From positions 1-64,000 of the forward strand of contig JAJFTL010000064.1 of assembly GCA_021373025.1 (NCBI GenBank): a DNA stretch of 64,000 bases, read 5' to 3'. The translations under genes were made by a program, and so were the position numbers. Below, piece after piece: positions 63,535 to 64,000 of the stretch. Positions within the stretch are counted from its first letter, which is position 1; each line of letters begins with the position of its first letter. This DNA is from a bacterium (GTDB taxonomy: Bacteria > Caldisericota > Caldisericia > Cryosericales > Cryosericaceae). Under the pieces are notes generated by a model. The model searched no databases. It saw only the letters and a program-made list of their open reading frames with translations, and had not been told where the DNA came from.

Positions 63535-64000
63535 GTGTGCGGTTCTGCAACAGGCGCCTCTCTTGAAGGCGTCTCCAGCTGCTTGCGCAGCTTGCTCTTG
63601 GCCCGGCTCACGGTGGGTCCCACGGAGTTGACCGCGACCATGAGAATATCCGCTATCTCGCTGTAGCTCTTGCCTTCGACCACCGACAGCAGGAGGACAT
63701 CCCTGCTGCGCTGGTCCAGCTGGCTGAGCGCGCGGCTGACCGACCCTTTGAGTTCCTCCTGCAGCGCTTCGGCCGGAACGTCGGTGTTGCCCGTCAGAAG
63801 TTCGACAGTCTCGCCGTCCAGCTCCAGTTCCGTCGGCACAGTTCCATGCCGCTTGCGCGACATGTTGACCGCCGTATTGTGAACAATGCGGTACACCCAC
63901 GCGCTGAAGGTCAGGTGCGGGTCAAATCCGGCGAGGTTGCGGTACACCTGCAGGAACGCCTGCTGGACGACATCCTCGGCTTCCTGCCGCCCGACAAGGC
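63528..64000 (-). CDS. ECF-type RNA polymerase sigma factor (5' end outside window)
   Basis: The frame remains open to the window edge. Region 2 reads LVGRQEAEDVVQQAFLQVYR followed by NLAGFDPHLTFSAWVYRIVH. Region 4 reads LSQLDQRSRDVLLLSVVEGK with the helix-turn-helix YSEIADILMVAVNSVGPTVSRAK. The linker (PTELELDGETVELLTGN) is typical. Ends REAPVAEPHTL with the stop supplied by copy E. It probably pairs with the membrane protein just downstream. Confidence 0.93.
   Translation of the reverse strand, partial: LVGRQEAEDVVQQAFLQVYRNLAGFDPHLTFSAWVYRIVHNTAVNMSRKRHGTVPTELELDGETVELLTGNTDVPAEALQEELKGSVSRALSQLDQRSRDVLLLSVVEGKSYSEIADILMVAVNSVGPTVSRAKSKLRKQLETPSREAPVAEPHTL

Noticed and set aside
1-64000. 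CRISPR arrays, tRNA or rRNA genes, prophage or conjugative elements
   Set aside because: I saw no regularly spaced repeats, no cloverleaf or rRNA sequence and no integrase or structural phage gene.

Overview
The window is a gene-dense bacterial chromosome segment with a GC content of roughly 58-60% by eye. It holds about 50 intact or window-edge genes on both strands, several short operons with ATGA-type overlaps, and at least six decayed genes. No rRNA, tRNA, CRISPR array or prophage is visible. The lineage cannot be proved from the sequence. The mix of branched-polyamine synthase, 2-oxoacid:ferredoxin oxidoreductase, SLH-like and copper-amine-oxidase-like secreted proteins, DUF2207/LemA and a bacterial proteasome-like Ntn hydrolase suggests an anaerobic, possibly thermophile-related lineage. 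Caldisericota (Cryosericum-like) is my guess, inferred only.

Layout. 0-9 kb: the 5' end of an Hsp20 gene under a CIRCE operator, a CDF-fold protein without metal ligands, a DUF948-type protein, a GAF-GAF-GGDEF diguanylate cyclase, a GNAT, transketolase and a large P-type ATPase, then a decayed glycerate kinase. 9-16 kb: a small 2TM operon, an MFS exporter, a broken Rieske oxygenase, and the DUF2207/LemA pair with a truncated DUF2207 copy between them. 16-22 kb: a GntR/ABC operon (YtrA type), an APH-type kinase, remnants of an MFS gene and of an ABC operon, a GNAT and an AEC transporter. 22-28 kb: nitrilase, YfcC/DcuC-type carrier and DUF2817 peptidase-like genes, then a base-excision-repair operon (HhH glycosylase, radical SAM, endonuclease IV). 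28-39 kb: a heterodimeric ABC exporter, a membrane pseudokinase with PEGA repeats, the branched-polyamine synthase, NUDIX, YifB/ComM and a secreted polysaccharide deacetylase. 39-47 kb: a copper module (CsoR, CopA, YHS), an alpha/beta hydrolase, KorAB, an AT-rich orphan membrane gene and an OYE-family reductase. 47-57 kb: NAD salvage (pncB, pncA), a 1000-residue secreted multidomain protein, an MBL hydrolase, a RAYT transposase, uvrB and an SLH-like protein. 57-64 kb: three transporters, DUF364, an Ntn hydrolase, and an ECF sigma factor with a membrane partner.

The most distinctive feature is a 43-bp palindromic repeat family present five times (25.65, 53.80, 54.47, 60.82 and 63.49 kb). Two copies in opposite orientation flank a REP-associated tyrosine transposase (RAYT) gene. 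Four of the five copies supply the stop codon of a gene, and one also carries the likely TTG start of uvrB. A second, unrelated palindrome occurs twice (1.25 and 11.20 kb) with its core apparently inverted between copies.
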